From positions 2,765,501 to 2,829,500 of the forward strand of contig NZ_BAABBM010000001.1 of the NCBI RefSeq assembly GCF_039537965.1: 64,000 nt of DNA, written 5' to 3'. Source of the stretch: Sphingomonas limnosediminicola (GTDB lineage: Bacteria > Pseudomonadota > Alphaproteobacteria > Sphingomonadales > Sphingomonadaceae). Position 1 is the first letter of the stretch. Each line of letters begins with the position of its first letter. Made by a program: the position numbers and the translations under genes. The notes below the pieces were generated by a model. The model saw nothing but the letters and a program-made list of their open reading frames with translations. It had not been told where the DNA came from and ran no database searches. Of the stretch, positions 8,269-18,726 are shown piece by piece.

Positions 8269-10463
8269 AGCCGCACGCCATTGAGCCGCAGCGAGTTCCC
8301 AACCACGCTAACCGAGCTCAGCGCCATCGCAGCCCCCGCGATGATGGGCGATAGGAGTATGCCGAACCAAGGGTAGAGGATGCCCGCTGCGATGGGCACG
8401 CCGGCCGCATTGTAGACGAACGACAGGAACAGGTTCTCGCGGATGTTGCGCATTACCGCTCGACTCAATCGACGCGCGCGAACGATGCCAGTTAGGTCTC
8501 CTCTTACCAGCGTCACCGCCGCGCTTTCCATCGCCACGTCAGTTCCGGTTCCCATGGCGATCCCCACGTCTGCTGCGGCGAGCGCGGGCGCATCGTTGAT
8601 GCCGTCACCAGCCATGGCCACGCGACGTCCCTCGCGACGGAGTTGAGCGACCTTGGCTTGCTTCTCTTCGGGAAGCACCTCGGCGATCACTTCGTCGATG
8701 CCAAGTTTCTTCGCGACCGCTACGGCTGTCTGCCTGTTGTCCCCGGTGAGCATGACGACGCGGATGCCTTCTTTGTGGAGTTGGGCAATCGCGCCTGCTG
8801 CACTTTCCTTGATGGGGTCCGCCACGACAAGTAGCCCAGCCAGCTTGCCGTCGACTGCTGCGAACATCACGCCCTGTCCTTGACTGCGATAGCGGTCCGC
8901 TTCGCTCTGCAGGGGGGTTGGGTCGGCACCTACGCTGGCCAACATCGCAGCATTGCCCAAAGCCACCTTGTGTTCCTCGACGGTCCCCGAAACCCCGCGC
9001 CCGGTGTGCGACTGGAAGTCCGTCGTGGCAGGCACACCCAGGCCGCGTTCCAGCGCGCCTTCCACAATAGCTGCGGCAAGCGGGTGCTCGCTGCCACGTT
9101 CGAGTGCAGCGGAGAGTCGTACCAGCTCATCTGCGCTGATCCCCCCTTGAGGTATCACCTCGACCAGCTTTGGCTTGCCGAGCGTGAGCGTGCCGGTCTT
9201 ATCGCAAACCAGGGTGTCGATCTTCTCGGTCAGCTCAAGCGCTTCGGCATTCTTCACGAGTACGCCTGCGCTCGCACCGCGACCCGTTCCGACCATGATG
9301 GACATAGGTGTGGCGAGACCGAGAGCGCACGGGCACGCTATGATGAGAACGGCGATAGCGTTCACGAGAGCGTGGCTCAGACGCGGCTCCGGCCCGAACA
9401 GCGCCCACACCCCGAACGTGACAATGGCCGTCATCACCACGGCCGGCACGAAGAAGGCCGAGACCTTGTCAGCGAGCTTCTGGATGGGCGCACGGGAGCG
9501 CTGAGCATCCGCTACCATGCGGACGATCTGGGAAAGCACCGTGTCCCTGCCGACGCGCGTAGCGCGCACAAGCAACATGCCCGTACCGTTCACGGTTGCG
9601 CCAATGACCTTGTCGCCGGTCCCTTTTTCCACCGGCACCGGTTCGCCACTAATCATGGACTCGTCGACGGGACTTCGGCCTTCCACGACCTCACCGTCCA
9701 CCGGCAACTTCTCACCCGGTCGCACGCGCAGAAGGTCTCCGACATGTACGTCATTCAGCGGGACGTCCGTCTCGCTGCCATCCGCATCAACTCGACGCGC
9801 CGTTTTGGGAGCGAGGCCAAGCAGCGCTCGGATTGCCTTGCCGGTAGCCGAACGTGCCCGCAGCTCCAGCACCTGACCAAGAAGGACCAGGGTGGTTATG
9901 ATGGCAGCGGATTCGAAGTACACCGCGACCATTCCACCCATCGTCCTGAAGGAATTCGGAAAGGCCTGAGGGAAGAGGGCTGCAACCAGACTGTATCCGT
10001 AGGCGACACCGACGCCGAGCCCGATTAGCGTGAACATGTTGAGGTTCCGCGTCCTGAGCGATGCCCAGAAGCGGTCGAAGAATGGCCACCCGCCCCACAG
10101 CACGACTGGCGTGGAAAGGGCGAGTTGCGCCCACATTGACACGCGCATCGGGAGCGGTTCCCAGCCGAACAACTCGGACCCCATCGCAAGCACCAGCAGC
10201 GGAACCGAGAGTGCGGCGCTCACCCAGAAGCGCCGAGTCATGTCGACGAGCTCAGGGTTCGGCCCCTCGTCCAACGTGGGCTCGAGCGGCTCTAGCGCCA
10301 TCCCGCAGATTGGGCACTGACCGGGTCCGTTGCGTCTGACCTGCGGATGCATCGGGCAGGTCCAGACGCTGCCCGGTGGGGCTTCCAGGTGAACTTCGGG
10401 CGCTGCCGAATGATCGTGGCAGTGATGCCCGCAGTGGGCGTGTTCGTGCTCTTTTCGACTCAT
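8265..10463 (-). CDS. copA: Cu(+)-exporting P1B-type ATPase
   Basis: About 732 residues from the ATG at 10463 (a GTG at 10481 is also in frame but lies inside the operator). The N-terminus is His-rich and then has a short heavy-metal-binding domain (WTCPMHPQV and CPICGMAL) instead of the usual HMA domains. The pump core is complete: TGE phosphatase motif, the Cu-selective CPC at Cys377-Cys379 in the sixth helix, the phosphorylated Asp421 of DKTGT, the SEHP motif and [10 protein letters not shown]. It exports Cu(I) from the cytoplasm. No Shine-Dalgarno is seen before the ATG, and the promoter lies so close that the message may be nearly leaderless. Confidence 0.9.
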   Translation of the reverse strand: MSRKEHEHAHCGHHCHDHSAAPEVHLEAPPGSVWTCPMHPQVRRNGPGQCPICGMALEPLEPTLDEGPNPELVDMTRRFWVSAALSVPLLVLAMGSELFGWEPLPMRVSMWAQLALSTPVVLWGGWPFFDRFWASLRTRNLNMFTLIGLGVGVAYGYSLVAALFPQAFPNSFRTMGGMVAVYFESAAIITTLVLLGQVLELRARSATGKAIRALLGLAPKTARRVDADGSETDVPLNDVHVGDLLRVRPGEKLPVDGEVVEGRSPVDESMISGEPVPVEKGTGDKVIGATVNGTGMLLVRATRVGRDTVLSQIVRMVADAQRSRAPIQKLADKVSAFFVPAVVMTAIVTFGVWALFGPEPRLSHALVNAIAVLIIACPCALGLATPMSIMVGTGRGASAGVLVKNAEALELTEKIDTLVCDKTGTLTLGKPKLVEVIPQGGISADELVRLSAALERGSEHPLAAAIVEGALERGLGVPATTDFQSHTGRGVSGTVEEHKVALGNAAMLASVGADPTPLQSEADRYRSQGQGVMFAAVDGKLAGLLVVADPIKESAAGAIAQLHKEGIRVVMLTGDNRQTAVAVAKKLGIDEVIAEVLPEEKQAKVAQLRREGRRVAMAGDGINDAPALAAADVGIAMGTGTDVAMESAAVTLVRGDLTGIVRARRLSRAVMRNIRENLFLSFVYNAAGVPIAAGILYPWFGILLSPIIAGAAMALSSVSVVGNSLRLNGVRL

Positions 10464-10479
10464 GATTAAAACGTTGTGC

Positions 10480-10500
10480 ACCCTGACATGATGTCAAGGT
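10480..10500 (-). promoter_or_regulatory. MerR/CueR-type operator in copA promoter
   Basis: A 21-bp dyad centred on the G at 10490, with half sites ACCTTGACAT and ACCCTGACAT differing at one base. It lies 17-37 bases before the copA ATG. Read on the minus strand, a TTGACC -35-like hexamer overlaps it, as in promoters with the long spacer used by MerR-family activators. With cueR as the second gene of the operon, this is the expected site of Cu(I)-dependent activation. Confidence 0.75.
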
Positions 10501-10598
10501 CAAGCGCGCGATCTATGAGCGCAATCTAATGGCGGCTTTCCACCCGAAACCTGCCCTCGAACGAGGGCGATCGTCTGATTCACGGCTTCAGAGATTCG

Positions 10599-11507
10599 TT
10601 AGTGAGCGATGACCAACGATATGGGGCAATCCTTGAGTAGCGTACGTGTTACTCCGCCAAAGACATATTCCCCCACGCGCGTGTGGCTGTATCCGCCCAT
10701 CACGACATAGGCCGCCCCAGCGCCTTTGGCTTCGGCGACGATCATGCCTGCGATCACGTCATGGCCGACGTCGCCCGTTGGCGAAGGTTCGACCATCAGT
10801 TCGGCATGGATTCCTTGACGCGAAAGATATTCGAGGAGTTTGGTCGCAGGGAAATCTTTCGGGCCTTGCTTGGTTTCCGGCACTTGGAGGACACGCACAT
10901 TGCTCGCGAGCTTCAGCAGACCCACCGAGGCGCGAACTGCATTCGCACCTTCGACACTTCCGCTCCAGGCGATCAGCGCCAATCCGGTGGGATCGAACGC
11001 GTTGCCGTCCGAGCCGGGGATCAGAAGCGGCGTGCGGGAGCGGTGCAGCAGGTCGCCAAGAAACCCGACCGTGGGTCCGGCGAAGTCGCGGCGCACCGGC
11101 TGGCGCGATGAAATGAGGATATCGGAAAGAGAAGCGCGGCTGAGCAGGATCGAGGCGACATTGCCGGTGACGTTCTCATAGTCCCAGCTGACATCTTCGC
11201 GTTTGAAGCGCTTCGTCACCCGCAACTCGAGATCGGCATTGCGTTCATCGAGTTTGCGCATGACGTCTTGCATGACAAACACGCCGCCGAAATTCTCGTA
11301 GGCGACATAGGCTTCTATCGGCGTAACGTGCAGGCACGAAACATGCGCCGAAGCCGCGCGAGCGAGTGTGAGTGCTGTCTCGATCCGCTGGTCGTGGAAC
11401 TCATCGTCGAGGACGTGGAGAAGGATTGTTTTAATGCCGGAATCAGGAGGGGTTTGAGCCTTCACCGGCTGGCCCTCGTGTTCCATCACTAGTTGTCGCT
11501 GAGACAT
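10599..11507 (-). CDS. Tandem universal stress protein (UspA type)
   Basis: About 302 residues from the ATG at 11507, which has GGAGGGC at the right distance; the upstream start at 11540 is less likely. It contains two Usp domains in tandem. The first begins IKTILLHVLDD and the second GLALIAWSGSVEGANAVRA. The C-terminal domain ends with GGYSHTRVGEYVFGGVTRTLL, close to the G-x2-G-x9-G-S/T nucleotide-binding pattern. It faces the P-type ATPase gene across a 109-bp divergent promoter region, suggesting shared regulation. Usp proteins of this double type accompany stress and low-oxygen genes in many proteobacteria. Confidence 0.85.
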   Translation of the reverse strand: MSQRQLVMEHEGQPVKAQTPPDSGIKTILLHVLDDEFHDQRIETALTLARAASAHVSCLHVTPIEAYVAYENFGGVFVMQDVMRKLDERNADLELRVTKRFKREDVSWDYENVTGNVASILLSRASLSDILISSRQPVRRDFAGPTVGFLGDLLHRSRTPLLIPGSDGNAFDPTGLALIAWSGSVEGANAVRASVGLLKLASNVRVLQVPETKQGPKDFPATKLLEYLSRQGIHAELMVEPSPTGDVGHDVIAGMIVAEAKGAGAAYVVMGGYSHTRVGEYVFGGVTRTLLKDCPISLVIAH

Positions 11508-11616
11508 TGTGCCCTCCGTAGGTCGAGATGACGGCATCACTCGTCCTTTCGACGGCCAACCAGAATCAGGAGTATCCCTTAATCCGGATGCACAGTAGCG
11601 AGACTAGGTGACGGCG

Positions 11617-14121
11617 ATGGCCGATCGGGCACTGCTCTCTGGTTTGACAAGCGAAGAGGCTGCGAAGCGGTTGGCCGAATTCGGCCCAAATGCGATCGCG
11701 CGGCAGGAACGCAGGAGCGTAGGCAGAATTGCCCGTGAGACGCTTCGCGAGCCGATGTTCCTTTTGCTCGTGGCCGCGGCGGGCCTCTACCTCATCTTTG
11801 GTGATCTCGCGGAGGGCATTTTCCTGTCTGCCGGCGCTCTGCTCTCACTCTCTTTGGTGGTGGCGCAGGAAGCCCGCAGCGAGCGAGCACTTGCGGCATT
11901 GAACGCCCTCGCGGAGCCGAGAGCGCGGGTGATGAGAGACTCCGTGCTTGTTACGATTGCAGCCACGCAATTGGTGCCGGGTGACATCGTTCTGATTGAC
12001 GAAGGCGGACGCATTCCAGCCGATGGATTACTGATCGAAGGGAACGCGCTGGAGGTCGACGAATCCACCCTGACGGGTGAAGCCGCGGCATGCACTAAGA
12101 TAGCCGCAAGCGCCGATCAAAATCCGACAGAATCGGACAGCTCCAAGGTATTTGCCTCAACGCTCGTGCTGCGTGGCCAGGCACTCGCGCAGGTCACGAG
12201 CACGGGGATGGCCACCCGCATCGGTCAAATCGGAGCCGCGCTCCAGAATATCCAGGAACAACCGACCCTGGTTCAACGGAACGTACGATGGCTCATCAGC
12301 CGTCTGGGTGTTCTCGCATTGCTGTTCTGCGTCGTGGTCGCGGTCACCTACGGCTTGGTACGTCACGACTGGTTTCAAGGTGCGCTCAGCGGGCTGACGC
12401 TTGCGATCTCGCTGATCCCTGAAGAATTTCCGATGGTGCTCGTGATATTCATGGCGCTGGGCGCCTGGAGAATGGCGAAGCACAACGTCTTGGTGAGGCG
12501 CTCAGCTGTCATTGAAACGTTAGGAGCGACGACTGTCTTGTGCGCTGACAAGACCGGCACAATTACTCAGAACCGGATGGCTCTCCGCACAATCTGGCGA
12601 TCCGGTCAGGGCCATGAGCTGTCCGACGAGCTTCTGGACGAGCCTCGGACTGTCATTGAGGCGGCGCAGCTTGCATCGGCAGTCCAGCCGCACGATCCGA
12701 TGGACGTTGCGGTTCATGCGGCTGCAGGCCCCCGTTCAGGCGTCGACCTGGTCCGTTCCTATCCACTCAGCCCCCAGTTCCTCGCAGTCGTTCAGGTCTG
12801 GAGGACCGACACTAAGGGTCAGCTCGTTTACGCGGCGAAAGGTGCTCCCGAAACCATCCTCGACCTGTGTCGGCTGGACGAGGGTACCCGCACCAAAGCG
12901 GAGCAGGCCATCCACGATATGGCAAGCAGTGGAATGCGCGTGCTTGGCGTCGCAACGGCAAGGACGGATAAAGCTGCCGAGCGGAAGCCGAGGGAAGTCG
13001 ATTACCAGTTCGAAGGGCTGCTTGGGTTCGAAGATCCGGTGCGATCGGACGTGCCTCCGGCGCTTCGTCTAGCCCGACAGGCGGGCGTTACCGTGGCTAT
13101 GATTACCGGTGACTACCCGGCCACCGCGCTCGCCGCTGCTCGCGAGGCGGGCATCGATACGGCCGCAGGCGTGCTGAGCGGCTCGGAAGCTGAGACTGCG
13201 CCAGACATTTCGCGATTCAGGATTTTCGCGCGGGTGATGCCGGAGCAGAAGCTGATGCTCGTTCGCCGGCTTCAGAGAGCAGGCCACGTCGTCGCGATGA
13301 CCGGCGATGGGGTGAACGACGCGCCGGCGCTCGCCGCAGCGGACGTCGGCATCGCGATGGGTCAGCGAGGAACCGATGTCGCGCGCGAAGCGGCCGACCT
13401 CATCGTTCTTGACGACCGGTTTGCCTCCGTCATCATCGGAATTGGATTGGGCCGGCGGATCTTCACCAATCTCCGGCGTGCCATGATCTACATCACAGCC
13501 ATCCATATCCCGGTCGCAGGACTGGCCTTGTTGCCGCTCCTGCTCGGGCTTCCACCGATATTGTATCCTATGCACCTAGTGCTTCTTGAGCTCATTATCG
13601 ACCCTCTCTGTTCTATCGTGTTTGAGGCGGAGCCGAGCGAAGGTAGTGCGATGACGAGACCGCCGCGCAACGCCCGTGAGCCGCTTTTCGGATCGGCGCA
13701 AATCGCGATGGCCGCCCTACAAGGCGCGATTCTGTTGGTCGGTATCCTTGTTTTCTATCTTTGGATGAGCCGCACGGGTGCCGAACCAGGTGAGGCTCGC
13801 GCAGCTTCATTCGTCGCGCTCGTCGCGGGTCATCTGGCGCTCGCACCAGCGGTTCTCGCCACGGATGCCCGCACAGCGCCACGTCATCATCGATGGACGT
13901 TGTGGCTTATAACGGCAGGCACGTCGCTGCTTTTGCTGCTGATGCTGGCGGTGCCAGAACTGCGTGAGATTATGCGCTTTTCGGTGCCGACGGCGCGTCA
14001 GCTAGGCGTGGGTCTTGCAGTTGGTATCGCCGCGGGCGGCTGGTCTGCTGCCCGAATCTTCTTCAGGTCGGGGCAAGCGACGACGGCGAACCCTGGACGA
14101 TACACGGCCACGATTGGCTGA
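11617..14121 (+). CDS. P2-type cation-transporting ATPase
   Basis: About 834 residues from the ATG at 11617, preceded by AGGTG (a GTG at 11608 is also in frame). The order is that of P2 ATPases: N-terminal cation_ATPase_N region, TGEAAA in the actuator domain, the PEEFP motif in the fourth helix, phosphorylated Asp311 in DKTGTITQNRM, KGAPE in the nucleotide domain, MTGDGVNDAPAL in the hinge and a C-terminal bundle of hydrophobic helices. The sequence departs from classical SERCA (PEGLP becomes PEEFP) and belongs to the bacterial group annotated as Ca2+- or cation-translocating; the ion is uncertain. It is divergent from the Usp gene. Confidence 0.85.
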   Translation: MADRALLSGLTSEEAAKRLAEFGPNAIARQERRSVGRIARETLREPMFLLLVAAAGLYLIFGDLAEGIFLSAGALLSLSLVVAQEARSERALAALNALAEPRARVMRDSVLVTIAATQLVPGDIVLIDEGGRIPADGLLIEGNALEVDESTLTGEAAACTKIAASADQNPTESDSSKVFASTLVLRGQALAQVTSTGMATRIGQIGAALQNIQEQPTLVQRNVRWLISRLGVLALLFCVVVAVTYGLVRHDWFQGALSGLTLAISLIPEEFPMVLVIFMALGAWRMAKHNVLVRRSAVIETLGATTVLCADKTGTITQNRMALRTIWRSGQGHELSDELLDEPRTVIEAAQLASAVQPHDPMDVAVHAAAGPRSGVDLVRSYPLSPQFLAVVQVWRTDTKGQLVYAAKGAPETILDLCRLDEGTRTKAEQAIHDMASSGMRVLGVATARTDKAAERKPREVDYQFEGLLGFEDPVRSDVPPALRLARQAGVTVAMITGDYPATALAAAREAGIDTAAGVLSGSEAETAPDISRFRIFARVMPEQKLMLVRRLQRAGHVVAMTGDGVNDAPALAAADVGIAMGQRGTDVAREAADLIVLDDRFASVIIGIGLGRRIFTNLRRAMIYITAIHIPVAGLALLPLLLGLPPILYPMHLVLLELIIDPLCSIVFEAEPSEGSAMTRPPRNAREPLFGSAQIAMAALQGAILLVGILVFYLWMSRTGAEPGEARAASFVALVAGHLALAPAVLATDARTAPRHHRWTLWLITAGTSLLLLLMLAVPELREIMRFSVPTARQLGVGLAVGIAAGGWSAARIFFRSGQATTANPGRYTATIG

Positions 14122-14254
14122 TCGGCGCACTGCGGATCCATCGCTAGGTAACTGCCCCTATTCGGCAGTCGGGACTGCACGGGCTACAAGAACTCGCGGA
14201 CCAGGAGATCGGAATGGCTGATCTCGTGAAGGGAGGAGCAAGCGGCGCAGCCGA

Positions 14255-14965
14255 ATGGACAATGTGCACGTCTATCGCGTCGAGGGGCTCTCCAAGACCT
14301 ACGGGCAGGGACCCACAGCCGTGCATGCGCTTCGCGGCGTCGATGTCGACATAGACGAAGGCCATATGATGGTGCTGCTCGGGCCTTCGGGCTCAGGCAA
14401 ATCAACCTTCCTCAACATTTTGGGCGGCCTCGATCGTGCAACAGCGGGCCATGCGTGGTTCTATGATCTCGATCTCACGACCTGCAATGACGATGAGTTG
14501 ACCCTCTACCGGCGTCAGAGCGTCGGCTTCGTCTTTCAATTCTATAACCTCATCGCGTCGCTCACAGCCCGGGAGAATGTCGCCCTCATCACAGAGATCA
14601 GCGACAAGCCGATGGAACCGGCCGAGGCGCTGGCGTTGGTGGGCTTGAAGGACCGCCTCGACCACTTCCCTGCCCAATTGTCGGGCGGCGAACAGCAACG
14701 CGTGGCAATTGCGCGGGCGATCGCCAAGAACCCCCGCGTGCTGCTCTGCGACGAGCCGACCGGTGCGCTCGACAGCGTCACCGGCGTGCAGGTGCTTGCG
14801 GCGCTGGACTCGATCAATCGCGAGCTCGGAACCACGGTCTTCATCATCACGCATAATGCAGTGGTTGCCGAGATGGCCGACGAGGTGGTCTCATTCGCAG
14901 ACGGGCGCATTGTCAGCCAACGCCAGAACGCCAAGCGCAAGCCGCCGCTGGAGCTCAAGTGGTGA
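14255..14965 (+). CDS. ABC transporter ATPase (MacB/LolD type)
   Basis: A 236-residue ATP-binding subunit. Walker A is GPSGSGKST near residue 45, the Q-loop is [11 protein letters not shown], the signature [15 protein letters not shown], Walker [12 protein letters not shown], and the switch His lies in IITHNA. The [12 protein letters not shown] segment and total length place it with the LolD/MacB group that works with FtsX-type permeases. The stop overlaps the possible GTG starts of the permease, so the two are translationally coupled. With the downstream membrane-fusion protein it forms a three-gene tripartite exporter. Confidence 0.9.
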   Translation: MDNVHVYRVEGLSKTYGQGPTAVHALRGVDVDIDEGHMMVLLGPSGSGKSTFLNILGGLDRATAGHAWFYDLDLTTCNDDELTLYRRQSVGFVFQFYNLIASLTARENVALITEISDKPMEPAEALALVGLKDRLDHFPAQLSGGEQQRVAIARAIAKNPRVLLCDEPTGALDSVTGVQVLAALDSINRELGTTVFIITHNAVVAEMADEVVSFADGRIVSQRQNAKRKPPLELKW

Positions 14966-14967
14966 GA

Positions 14968-17325
14968 ATGAAGCCGCTGACCATCAAGCTGTTCCGCGAC
15001 CTGTGGCGGCTGCGTACGCAGTCGGTTGCGATAGCCATGGTGATCGCCGCCGGCGTCGCCATGGTCGTGATGTCTTTCGGGATGATCCGATCGCTCGAGG
15101 CGACGCGTGCCGCCTATTACGACCGCTACCGCTTTGCCGACATATTCGCGCCTGTTCGACGGGCGCCGGATTTGGTGATTGCCCAGATACGAGCCGTGCC
15201 CGGGGTTGCTTATGCCGAAGGGCGGGTCAGCGCGACCGCCATCCTCGACGTTCCTAGCGTTGCGGAGCCGGTGTCCGCGCGCATCCACTCGCTGCCGACG
15301 TTCGGCGGGTTAAACCTCCTCGTTCTGCGAAGCGGTCGCTTGCCCGCAGCCAACAGTCCCGACGAGGCCGTGGTCAACGAGGCCTTTGCACGGGCCGCGC
15401 GGCTGGAAATTGGCGAAACGTTCGGTGCGCTCCTCTACGGCAAGCAGGTACGGCTGCGACTCGTCGGCACCGTACTCTCGCCCGAATATGTCTATGCCGT
15501 GGCTCCCGGGCAGATCTTTCCAGACAACCGGCGCTACGGCGTAGTCTGGATGAACCGCGACCCTCTCGCAGGAGCGCTCGATCTTGAAGGCTCGTTCAAC
15601 GAGGCGCTCGTCCGCATTGCGCCCAGAGGATCGCTGCCCGAAGTGATCCGCCGCATTGATCTACTGCTCGATCGCTACGGCGGGACCGGAGCATATGGCC
15701 GGGACTTGCAGATCTCGGACCGGTTCGTCTCGAATGAGATTGACCAGCTGTCCACGACCGTCGAACTCCTGCCGCCGATTTTCCTGGCCGTCGCCGCGTT
15801 CCTTCTGAACATCGTACTCGCGCGGCTCGTCGATACCGAGCGCGAGGTTATCGGGCTGATGAAGGCCTTCGGCTATTCGAACGTCGCCATCGTGGGGCAT
15901 TATGCAGCGCTCGCGCTCCTGCTTTCCGCAGGCGGGCTTGTCCTCGGCAGCTTTTTAGGAACCTGGCTCGGCCACGCCCTAGCGACGATGTACCAGCAAT
16001 ATTTCGTGTTCCCGTTCTTGCAGTTCCGGGCGGGCGCCGACAGCTATCTCATCGCCCTTGCCGCGACCGTCGCGGCCGCGCTTATCGGATCGGCGATCTC
16101 GGTTCGCCGGGCGTCGCAGCTGACGCCGGCCGAAGCGATGCGGCCTCCTGCGCCGTCCGACTATTCCGGCCGGTGGATATCGGGTCTGACGAGGCGCCTC
16201 GGACCCGACGAACCCAGCCGCATCGTGCTTCGCAATCTTCTCCGCAGGCCGTTGCGGACGAGCCTGACGGTGCTTGGACTCTCGGCTGCGCTCGCCCTCT
16301 ACATTGCGTCGGCAAGTTCGACCGACAATGTCGATAAGATGATCGACTTGGCATTCGGGCGTGCGGAGCGTGCCGATCTCGTGGTCACTTTTGCCGAACC
16401 AAGGGACGCTCGCGCGATCCATGAGCTCGCTCGCATTCCCGGTGTCATGCGCGTCGAGGCGTACCGGGCGGTGGGCGCAAAGCTGATTGCCGGCCATCAG
16501 ATCGTCCGCGAAGGCCTGACAAGCAATAGTGCAGGTGCTGACCTCAGCCGTTTGGTCGACCTGAACGGGAGGCTTGTCGAGCCGCCGGCTGCCGGAGTGA
16601 TCATTTCAAGCCGTTTGGCGAAGCAACTGCACGTGAACGCCGGGGAGACATTGCGCACTGAGATAGCGGAAGGCGAGCGACCTGCAGTCGATCTCAGTGT
16701 CTCCCAGGTAATTGATACTCCACTGGGCTCTTCCGCTCGGTTGGAGAGGTCAGCCCTGAACCGCATCATGCGGGAGGGAGATACGTCTTCCGGAGCCTAT
16801 CTCGAAGTCGATCCCCTGTTCGCCGACCGCATCTATCGAGAGCTGAAAGAGACCCCACAGATCGCTTCGGTGACGTCGGAAGCTGCGATCATCGAGGGCG
16901 TGCGCGATACGGTTGCGCAGCAGATGGGCATCGTCACCCTCTTCAATACCGGCCTCGCAGCGCTGATCGTGCTTGGCGTCGTCTACAACAGCGCCCGGAT
17001 CAGCCTGTCGGAGCAAGCTCGGGACCTTGCGTCAATGCGCGTGCTCGGCTTCCGGCGTGGAGAGACTGCATTTGTGCTGCTCGGCGAACTCGGCGTGCTC
17101 GTTCTCCTGTCGTTGCCGATTGGAATTCTGTTCGGAATTTGGCTCGCTCGCTATGTCACGGAGCAGTTCAGCGCCGATCTCTACACCATTCCCTTCGGCA
17201 TCCACGCCGCGACTCTTGCCGAGGGTGTGTTGGTGGTTATGGCCGCCGCTGTGGCGACCGCTCTCTTGATCCGCATCCGCGTCGATAAGCTCGATCTCGT
17301 GCAAGCTTTGAAGACGCGCGAATGA
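14968..17325 (+). CDS. FtsX-type ABC permease with two repeats
   Basis: About 785 residues; starts at GTG 14959 or ATG 14968 are both possible. One transmembrane helix lies near the N-terminus (VAIAMVIAAGVAMVVMSFGM) followed by a periplasmic MacB_PCD-like domain. A three-helix FtsX core covers roughly residues 270-390, then a second helix (SLTVLGLSAALALYIA), a second periplasmic domain and a second FtsX core at the C-terminus. This duplicated architecture is typical of permeases paired with LolD-like ATPases. It probably moves a hydrophobic or peptide substrate outward from the inner membrane. The last four bases overlap the next gene. Confidence 0.85.
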   Translation: MKPLTIKLFRDLWRLRTQSVAIAMVIAAGVAMVVMSFGMIRSLEATRAAYYDRYRFADIFAPVRRAPDLVIAQIRAVPGVAYAEGRVSATAILDVPSVAEPVSARIHSLPTFGGLNLLVLRSGRLPAANSPDEAVVNEAFARAARLEIGETFGALLYGKQVRLRLVGTVLSPEYVYAVAPGQIFPDNRRYGVVWMNRDPLAGALDLEGSFNEALVRIAPRGSLPEVIRRIDLLLDRYGGTGAYGRDLQISDRFVSNEIDQLSTTVELLPPIFLAVAAFLLNIVLARLVDTEREVIGLMKAFGYSNVAIVGHYAALALLLSAGGLVLGSFLGTWLGHALATMYQQYFVFPFLQFRAGADSYLIALAATVAAALIGSAISVRRASQLTPAEAMRPPAPSDYSGRWISGLTRRLGPDEPSRIVLRNLLRRPLRTSLTVLGLSAALALYIASASSTDNVDKMIDLAFGRAERADLVVTFAEPRDARAIHELARIPGVMRVEAYRAVGAKLIAGHQIVREGLTSNSAGADLSRLVDLNGRLVEPPAAGVIISSRLAKQLHVNAGETLRTEIAEGERPAVDLSVSQVIDTPLGSSARLERSALNRIMREGDTSSGAYLEVDPLFADRIYRELKETPQIASVTSEAAIIEGVRDTVAQQMGIVTLFNTGLAALIVLGVVYNSARISLSEQARDLASMRVLGFRRGETAFVLLGELGVLVLLSLPIGILFGIWLARYVTEQFSADLYTIPFGIHAATLAEGVLVVMAAAVATALLIRIRVDKLDLVQALKTRE

Positions 17326-18530
17326 AGCGCCCACTGATAACCGGGCCGCGTATTCTATTGGCACTGCTTTTGCTGGCGGTTGCGGCGGCGGTGACGTTCG
17401 CGCTGCACAAGCCGCCCGTCGCGGTGGAAATTGCCGAGGTGTCAAAAGGACCGCTGACCGTCACGGTCGATGATCTCGGCGAAACTCGCGTGCGCGATCT
17501 ATTTGTCGTCTCGGCGCCCGTGACCGGCCGCCTGCTTCGCGTTCCGCTGAAACCCGGGACGGCCGTCACTCCGCGCGCCACGGTTCTCGCGCGAATTCAG
17601 CCGATGCAACCCGCGCCGCTTGATGCGCGAGCCTATGCCCAGGCGCAGGCCGAAGTACGCTCGCTCGACGACCGCCTCGCCGCGGACCGCGAAAAGATTT
17701 CCGAGCTGCGCGCTGAGCTGGCGTTTGCAGAGCGCGATTTTGCCCGAACTTCCGATCTGTCGAGCCGGGGATTCATATCCAAGGCGAGCCTAGACCGCGC
17801 GCGAAGCGCGCGCGACCGTGGCCGCGCCGCCGTAGCGGAGGCGGTGCGGTCCGCAGAAGCGACGGCTCATAACCTGGAGGCAGCACGGGCCGCTCTGCTA
17901 TCTTCTACATCAGCTTCCAATGGCGAGGCACCGGTCAACGTTACATCACCCGTAGCGGGTTACATTCTGCAGGTGCCGCAGGAGAGCGAGCGAACCGTCG
18001 CTGCTGGCACGCCGCTTGTCGAAATCGGCGATCCGAAGAAGCTCGAGATCGTGGCAGACCTGCTCTCTTCGGACGCAGTTCGCGTAAAGCCGGGAGCAGC
18101 CGTCTTGATCGAAGATTGGGGTGGCGAACGCGCGCTTAATGGGCGGGTTCGCCTCGTAGAGCCTTACGGCTTCACCAAGGTATCGGCCTTGGGTGTCGAG
18201 GAGCAGCGCGTCAATGTCGTCATCGATTTCATCGAACCGTTCGACGCAATCCAGCGCCTTGGCCACGGCTATCGTGCGACCGTGCGCATCGTCACTTGGT
18301 CCGCGCCAAACATCCTCAAGGTCCCGATTAGCGCCTTGTTCCGGTCGGGAGGCGAGTGGAGCGTGTTCACGGTCGATTCTGAGGGCCGAGCGCGCCTCAA
18401 GAAGGTCATGGTCGGGCACATGAACGATAGCTCGGCCGAGGTCCTCGGCGGACTCAGCGCCGGAGAGAAAGTCTTGCTCCATCCAAGCGACAAGGTCCGC
18501 GATGGCATCAAAGTCGCTCAGCGAACCTAG
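17322..18530 (+). CDS. HlyD/MacA-type membrane-fusion protein
   Basis: A 402-residue periplasmic adaptor. An N-terminal signal anchor (ILLALLLLAVAAAVTFAL) is followed by a lipoyl/barrel-sandwich half (APVTGRLLRVPLKPGTAV), a coiled-coil hairpin with long Ala/Glu/Arg helices (residues about 105-200), the second lipoyl half (VTSPVAGYILQVPQ) and a beta-barrel domain. It starts in a four-base overlap with the permease, so the three genes form one operon. It would link the permease to an outer-membrane channel, none of which is encoded nearby; a TolC elsewhere in the genome is expected. Confidence 0.85.
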   Translation: MKRPLITGPRILLALLLLAVAAAVTFALHKPPVAVEIAEVSKGPLTVTVDDLGETRVRDLFVVSAPVTGRLLRVPLKPGTAVTPRATVLARIQPMQPAPLDARAYAQAQAEVRSLDDRLAADREKISELRAELAFAERDFARTSDLSSRGFISKASLDRARSARDRGRAAVAEAVRSAEATAHNLEAARAALLSSTSASNGEAPVNVTSPVAGYILQVPQESERTVAAGTPLVEIGDPKKLEIVADLLSSDAVRVKPGAAVLIEDWGGERALNGRVRLVEPYGFTKVSALGVEEQRVNVVIDFIEPFDAIQRLGHGYRATVRIVTWSAPNILKVPISALFRSGGEWSVFTVDSEGRARLKKVMVGHMNDSSAEVLGGLSAGEKVLLHPSDKVRDGIKVAQRT

Positions 18531-18726
18531 GGACGGCGGGGCTTGTTAGAGAGCAAACGCACCAGCTGGTGCGATACTGGTGGAACCGGTCTGAGTCGCT
18601 GTTCGCAGTGGACACTAGTCTGATCGAAGATTGGCTCGCTCGGCTTTTGAAGAAGCTCGGCTAGTCGTATTTTTCCGCAGCTGTTAAAAGCTCGCGTGAT
18701 ACTAAGCGGTTCTATTCGTAATGCGA

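Noticed and set aside
8880..10028. 382-codon plus-strand frame opposite copA
   Set aside because: Antisense to a certain gene; composition (His/Arg-rich, no fold) fits a shadow frame.
18569..18664. 31-codon frame after the membrane-fusion gene, ending in WLARLLKKLG
   Set aside because: Protein-like but starts at a GTG without ribosome-binding site and no homologous family comes to mind; could be a remnant.
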